A stretch of 64,000 nt of DNA from Sphingomonas kyeonggiensis (GTDB lineage: Bacteria > Pseudomonadota > Alphaproteobacteria > Sphingomonadales > Sphingomonadaceae). Under the pieces are notes generated by a model, which was not told the origin of the DNA, did not search any database, and worked only from the letters and a program-made list of their open reading frames with translations. Below, piece by piece: positions 60,298 to 64,000 of this stretch; positions within the stretch are counted from its first letter, which is position 1; the number at the start of each line of letters is the position of its first letter. The DNA is taken from the NCBI RefSeq assembly GCF_030812785.1, contig NZ_JAUSTJ010000001.1, positions 434,001 to 498,000 of the forward strand, written 5' to 3'. Both the position numbers and the translations under genes were made by a program.

Positions 60298-61797
60298 CTA
60301 GCGGCGCAGCCGGGCCGCTAGCCAGTCGCCGATCAGCGTCACCACCTTCGGCTCCGAAACCGCCGGCATCTTGCGCTCGGCCTTGCCCAGGTCGCCGGTC
60401 TTCGCGTCCTGGAAGATGTGGTTCATGCCGGGCACCACGATAACCGTCGCATCGCGATTGCCGCGCAGGGCCGCCTGGGCAGCCGGCATGCTCAGCGGCG
60501 TCGACACGGTCTCATCCTCGCCGGCATAGAGTGCCAGCACCGGCGCGCGAACTGCGGCGAGCGTGGCGTCGGTCGTCACGCCATACATCGAGAGCATCGC
60601 GGCATCGTCCATCACCTCGACGGCACCGCCAGCCTGTTCTGGGCTGAAGCCGGCCGCGACGAATGTCTCGATCAGCCGCCCCCGCGCGACCTCCGCCACC
60701 GCCGGCGGCGCCTTGCTCACGCGCGCGTCGAGGAAAGGGCGTGCCGCCGCGACGATCCGCGCGGTCGCATCGGGCGCCACGGCCCCCTTCGCCAGATTGC
60801 TGCGCAACCCCTCGAGAAAGGGTTCGCCCCTGGCACCGACCGGTCCCGCCAGCATCACCACCGCGGCAATACTGGGATCGCGCGCGGCCAGCGCCGGGCC
60901 GATCACCCCGCCCTGGCTCAGCCCAAACACCGCGATCCGCGTACCATCGATATCGCCGCGACGGCGCAGCCAGCCGATCACCGCGGCAGCATCGCGCTCG
61001 AGCAGCGGCAGCGTATCGAGGAATGCCCCCGTCGATTCGCCCGCGCCGCGCTTGTCATAGTCGAGCGTGGCGATACCGTCGGCGAGCAGCCGATCCTGGA
61101 CCAGCGGGAAAATCCCGCGCAGCGACGGACCACTTCCGTTCAGCAGCAGCAGCACCGGAAACGGCCCGTCGCCATGCCGCATCGGCAGGCGCAGCGTCGC
61201 CGCCAGCGTAACCCCGGGCTCGGTGGGGATCGGAAAGTCCTCGGCAAGCTGCACGGGGCGAAACCCGGCAAAGGCCCGCGAGACCCGCGCCGCATCCGCA
61301 GTTCCCGGCGCGAAGAGCGCCGGCCCCAGCGCTACCTCCGTGCCCGCCTTGCCCAGTTGCACGGTCAGGCGCTGCGATCCCGCCTCGAGATCGGCAGGCG
61401 CGACGCCGGTCAGGGTGAAACGCTGCCAGCGCGTCGTCAGCCGGATCTGGCTACTGGCAAAGGCGCGATAGGGCGCCGTGCTGTCCCGCAGCGCCACCGA
61501 CACCGCGATCGGGCGCGCGGCGCGGGCCCAGAAGGTCGCGCTGAGCCGCTCCCCCGCCTTGCGCGCCAGCGGCACCGGCATCCCCGCCCCGCTCGACCAG
61601 TCCTCGCCGGGCGTCGCGGGCGGCGCGACCCGGAGCGCCCCGCCACCGGGCACGCCGGCATCGCGCAGATAGCCATGCCGTGTCCCATAGACCGCCCACC
61701 GGGCGACCTCAACCGGCTCTATGTGCTGCGCGAGCGCGGGAGCGGCGAATGGCAATGAAAGCAGAAGCGCCAGAACGGCACGCAGCACGGCTTTCAT
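60298..61797 (-). CDS. Secreted alpha/beta hydrolase
   Basis: A 499-aa protein with a signal peptide (VLALLLSLPFAAPALAQ). Residues 30-190 form a beta-rich accessory domain. The hydrolase core follows with the oxyanion segment LLLNGSGPSLRG, nucleophile elbow GLSQGG, and a late Asp (YAGEDETV) and His (PGMNHIF) to complete a triad. ATG 61797 was chosen from an open frame reaching 62265 because it starts the signal peptide. The substrate is unknown. Confidence 0.87.
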   Translation of the reverse strand: MKAVLRAVLALLLSLPFAAPALAQHIEPVEVARWAVYGTRHGYLRDAGVPGGGALRVAPPATPGEDWSSGAGMPVPLARKAGERLSATFWARAARPIAVSVALRDSTAPYRAFASSQIRLTTRWQRFTLTGVAPADLEAGSQRLTVQLGKAGTEVALGPALFAPGTADAARVSRAFAGFRPVQLAEDFPIPTEPGVTLAATLRLPMRHGDGPFPVLLLLNGSGPSLRGIFPLVQDRLLADGIATLDYDKRGAGESTGAFLDTLPLLERDAAAVIGWLRRRGDIDGTRIAVFGLSQGGVIGPALAARDPSIAAVVMLAGPVGARGEPFLEGLRSNLAKGAVAPDATARIVAAARPFLDARVSKAPPAVAEVARGRLIETFVAAGFSPEQAGGAVEVMDDAAMLSMYGVTTDATLAAVRAPVLALYAGEDETVSTPLSMPAAQAALRGNRDATVIVVPGMNHIFQDAKTGDLGKAERKMPAVSEPKVVTLIGDWLAARLRR

Positions 61798-61977
61798 CCT
61801 CGGCTCTCCCCCGCTTTCCGGGCCAGCATCCAGGACAAGGCCGAGCGCGGCAAGGGCTAACCTATCCCCTTGCACCGGTACCCCGGCACCAACCCCAGAA
61901 CGACCCGCAAACCGGATTGACGCCCCCGTGGCGATGCCGGAACTTCGCCCCGCTGAAACCGGCATTGGAGGGTAACG

Positions 61978-62385
61978 ATGGGCGCCAAATTGCTGCTCAC
62001 GGCCATTGCCGGCCAGTTCCTGGTCGCCATGGCATCGGGCATACCCAAGGCGTATGCGGCACCCGCGCCGATGTGCGGAGTCGGCATCGTCGAAACCGCG
62101 ATGTGCATGGATTGGTGGATGAAGCGCGCCGAGCATGATTCGCTCGTTGCCAAAGCGCGTGGAGGCGATCGCGAATCCGCCGGCACGCTTGCGCTCTTCC
62201 ATTCCATGACCGGAGAAGACCGCACCTCGCACCGCTGGGCGGTCCTCGCCGCCGAGCGCGGTCATTGCCTGTGGATCGGAGCGCTTGTCTCCCGAGCCCA
62301 GGACCGAGGCGACCGCACCGCGCTGCGCAAGTGGAACGCGCGCTGGCGCTGGAACCGCTGCAAACCCGCTGCTCTTGCAAAATAG
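61978..62385 (+). CDS. Secreted hypothetical protein
   Basis: A 135-aa protein starting with a signal peptide (LLLTAIAGQFLVAMASGIPKAYAAP). Mature part has cysteines (MCGVGI, MCMDWW, HCLWIG, RCKPA) and a Sel1-like helical stretch (AKARGGDRESAGTLALFHSM). No family is certain. A good terminator follows. Confidence 0.65.
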   Translation: MGAKLLLTAIAGQFLVAMASGIPKAYAAPAPMCGVGIVETAMCMDWWMKRAEHDSLVAKARGGDRESAGTLALFHSMTGEDRTSHRWAVLAAERGHCLWIGALVSRAQDRGDRTALRKWNARWRWNRCKPAALAK

Positions 62386-62406
62386 GATTCCGCCTGCTTG
62401 GCTTTC

Positions 62407-62435
62407 GCGGCCGGATCGCCCTCCGGCCGCTCTTT
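62407..62435 (+). terminator. Terminator after the 135-aa gene
   Basis: GCGGCCGGA (62407-62415) pairs perfectly with TCCGGCCGC (62422-62430) around TCGCCC, followed by TCTTT. The rest of the 62386-62571 gap holds nothing I recognise. Confidence 0.6.
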
Positions 62436-62571
62436 AAACTGTTGGAAATATAGGAAAGGCCGCGCGCAAGAATACTGCGAGATCGCGCGCCTTTCCGGGA
62501 AAAGTGTCAACCCAAGGCGCCGTCAAAACCCGCTTTTGGCCTGTACTTCGTGTACTTTGGCGAGTCGCGGC

Positions 62572-63369
62572 TCAATGCCCGTGTTGGTGATCCCCGCGAC
62601 AGGCCAGCGCCTCGAGGATGTCGTCGATCCGCGCCGGATCGCCCGCCGCGATCACCTCGCCATTGCTGCCCGCGTGGAGGGGGTCACCCTGCCAGTCGCA
62701 CATCCGCCCGCCGGCGCCCTCGACGATCGGCACTAGCGCGGCGAAGTCGTGCAGCTTGAGCCCCGCCTCGACCACCACGTCCATCCAGCCGCTAGCGACG
62801 CAGCCATAATTATAGCAGTCGCCGCCCAGCACCACGCTCATCACCGCGGCATCGAGATGCTCGAAGGCGTGGAGCTGGTCATCGCCGAACAGCGCCGGGC
62901 TGGTGGTGGCGAGGATCGCCTGGTTAAGCTCGCGGCAGCGGCGCGTCTCGGCGGGCTTGCCGTTGAACAGGGTCGGCCGGCCGGCGACGCCGAGCCAGCG
63001 CTCCTTCGTCACCGGCTGGTCGATGATGCCGAGCAGGGGCCAGCCCGCCTCGACCAGCGCGATCAGCGTGCCGAAGATCGGGCGGCCCGCAATGAAGGCG
63101 CGGGTGCCGTCGATCGGATCGAGCACCCAGACGCGGCCGCTGGTGCCTTCGCGCACCCCGAATTCCTCGCCCTGGATGCCGTCCATCGGCCGTTCGGCGA
63201 TGATCAGCTTGCGCATCGCTTCCTCGGCGGCGCGGTCGGCCAGGGTGACCGGGGACTGGTCCTCCTTGGCCTCGAGCCCGTGCTCCGAGCGGAAATAGGG
63301 AAGGATCGCGGCGCCCGCGGCATCGGCAAGGCGTTCGGCGAGGGTGATGTCTGCGGCGGTTACTGGCAT
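62572..63369 (-). CDS. hisN: Histidinol-phosphatase, inositol monophosphatase family
   Basis: A 265-aa protein. Metal motifs of the IMPase family: GEEFG, WVLDPIDGTRAFIAGRP, and the C-terminal CVASGWMDVVVEAGLKLHDF with EGAGG. The FIAGRP and KLHDFAALVPIVEGAGG wording fits the HisN group (histidinol-phosphate phosphatase in actinobacteria and alphaproteobacteria). ATG 63369 was chosen from a longer open frame. Confidence 0.87.
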   Translation of the reverse strand: MPVTAADITLAERLADAAGAAILPYFRSEHGLEAKEDQSPVTLADRAAEEAMRKLIIAERPMDGIQGEEFGVREGTSGRVWVLDPIDGTRAFIAGRPIFGTLIALVEAGWPLLGIIDQPVTKERWLGVAGRPTLFNGKPAETRRCRELNQAILATTSPALFGDDQLHAFEHLDAAVMSVVLGGDCYNYGCVASGWMDVVVEAGLKLHDFAALVPIVEGAGGRMCDWQGDPLHAGSNGEVIAAGDPARIDDILEALACRGDHQHGH

Positions 63370-63435
63370 GGCGCCCGCCCTAGACTTCAGATTCTGACTC
63401 GCCAAGGTCACAAACCCCTGCCACTCCACCCGCCG

Positions 63436-64000
63436 ATGACCTTGCGCCGCCTGCTGATCCCCGCCGCGCTGCTCGCCGCCACGCCCGCCGCGGCGCAGAG
63501 CCTGCGTGCCGTGCCCGCCCAGCCCGCCTCCGAGACCGAGGCGCTGCGCGGCGTGGACGTGTTCCTGATCAACGAAGGCGAGGTGCCGGTCACCGATGCC
63601 GGCCCGCGCCAGATCGAGATCACCGCGGTCGACGGCACCCGGCTGGTGCTGGAGCGCGCGCCGGGGCCGCCGCCCACCGTCGCCCCACACGGCTTCGCCA
63701 AGGCGCGCTACGTACCGGTCAGCGTCGCCGGCCGCGCGGTGCCGCCGTCCGAACAGCATGCCGCCGCCGACATCCCCGAGGGCGAAACGGTGGTGCAGAG
63801 CGCGACCGGCAGCTCGGCGGCATTCGCCGACCGGTTCGAGGCGCATGAGCCGATCTATGGCGCGTTCGGGCTGAAGGATGCCGGCGGCAAGCTGCAGGTG
63901 AGCTTCGCCTTCCGCCCGTTCAGCGAGAAGGCGCCGCTCAAGCTCGGCAATCTCCGCTTCGCCTATACCCAGACGATGTTCTGGGCGCTGAACCAGCCCT
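63436..64000 (+). CDS. Phospholipase A (PldA-like), N-terminal part (cut by window edge)
   Basis: The frame is open from ATG 63436 to the edge (188 codons). A signal peptide (LLIPAALLAATPAAAQS) is followed by a beta-rich domain and then LGNLRFAYTQTMFWALNQP, which resembles the first barrel strands of outer-membrane phospholipase A. The catalytic His/Ser region lies beyond the window, so the call rests on this segment. Confidence 0.6.
   Translation, partial: MTLRRLLIPAALLAATPAAAQSLRAVPAQPASETEALRGVDVFLINEGEVPVTDAGPRQIEITAVDGTRLVLERAPGPPPTVAPHGFAKARYVPVSVAGRAVPPSEQHAAADIPEGETVVQSATGSSAAFADRFEAHEPIYGAFGLKDAGGKLQVSFAFRPFSEKAPLKLGNLRFAYTQTMFWALNQP

Overview
The window is about 64 kb of GC-rich DNA (roughly two thirds G+C by eye). 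Its gene content points to a sphingomonad-type alphaproteobacterium (Sphingomonas or a close relative). Reasons: a SUV3-type helicase, an S4-domain protein, the 7Fe ferredoxin FdxA and a CarD regulator follow one another; there is an M23 peptidase whose N-terminus has the sphingomonad look; a TonB-dependent receptor sits beside a TetR regulator and an MFS transporter; and the interspersed palindromes are of a kind common in this group. No rRNA, CRISPR array, insertion sequence or prophage was seen. No gene-free stretch exceeds about 300 bases; the longest are 57897-58160, 3673-3919 and 6054-6288.

Layout. 1-9.7 kb is core: M23 peptidase (edge), helicase/S4/fdxA/carD, two secreted DUF2807 proteins behind a perfect palindromic operator, pdeM, a lipoprotein, an M20 dipeptidase and small unknowns. 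9.9-19.3 kb holds a two-component block: a 1795-residue soluble hybrid kinase with a long tandem HAMP array, a second hybrid regulator/kinase in the same operon, and a divergent trio of a small cytosolic protein and two small membrane proteins.

19.4-33.1 kb is the most interesting part. Two divergent operons share a 113-bp intergenic region. Leftward: an unknown 316-aa protein, an AAA ATPase, a 454-aa helical protein, and a ZorA/ZorB-like (MotA/MotB-like) membrane motor pair. Rightward: a caspase-like protease, a TerY-like vWA protein, a PP2C phosphatase, a Ser/Thr kinase with a C-terminal zinc ribbon (together a TerY-P triad), a 75-aa and a 331-aa membrane protein, a 256-aa acidic/glycine-rich protein, and a VirD4/TraG-like ATPase with no membrane anchor. 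I infer a composite conflict or defence system: a membrane motor sensor, a phospho-switch, an ATPase and a suicidal protease. It lacks the ZorC/D/E effectors of described Zorya systems.

33.2-38.0 kb is an RHS unit: a tiny secreted YD-repeat protein, a 1392-aa secreted RHS protein, and an AT-rich 51-aa two-helix membrane protein 2 bp downstream that could be its immunity partner. A tRNA-Arg(CCG) at 38.2 kb closes this accessory stretch.

38.3-64 kb is again core: nth/dapB, a sirtuin, TetR/TonB receptor/MFS, prfC, a galactose mutarotase relative, two dehydrogenases, pheST, an HscC-like Hsp70 with a J-like membrane partner, rpmI/rplT, an AsmA-like protein, an alpha/beta hydrolase, a histidinol-phosphatase-type enzyme and the start of a phospholipase A.
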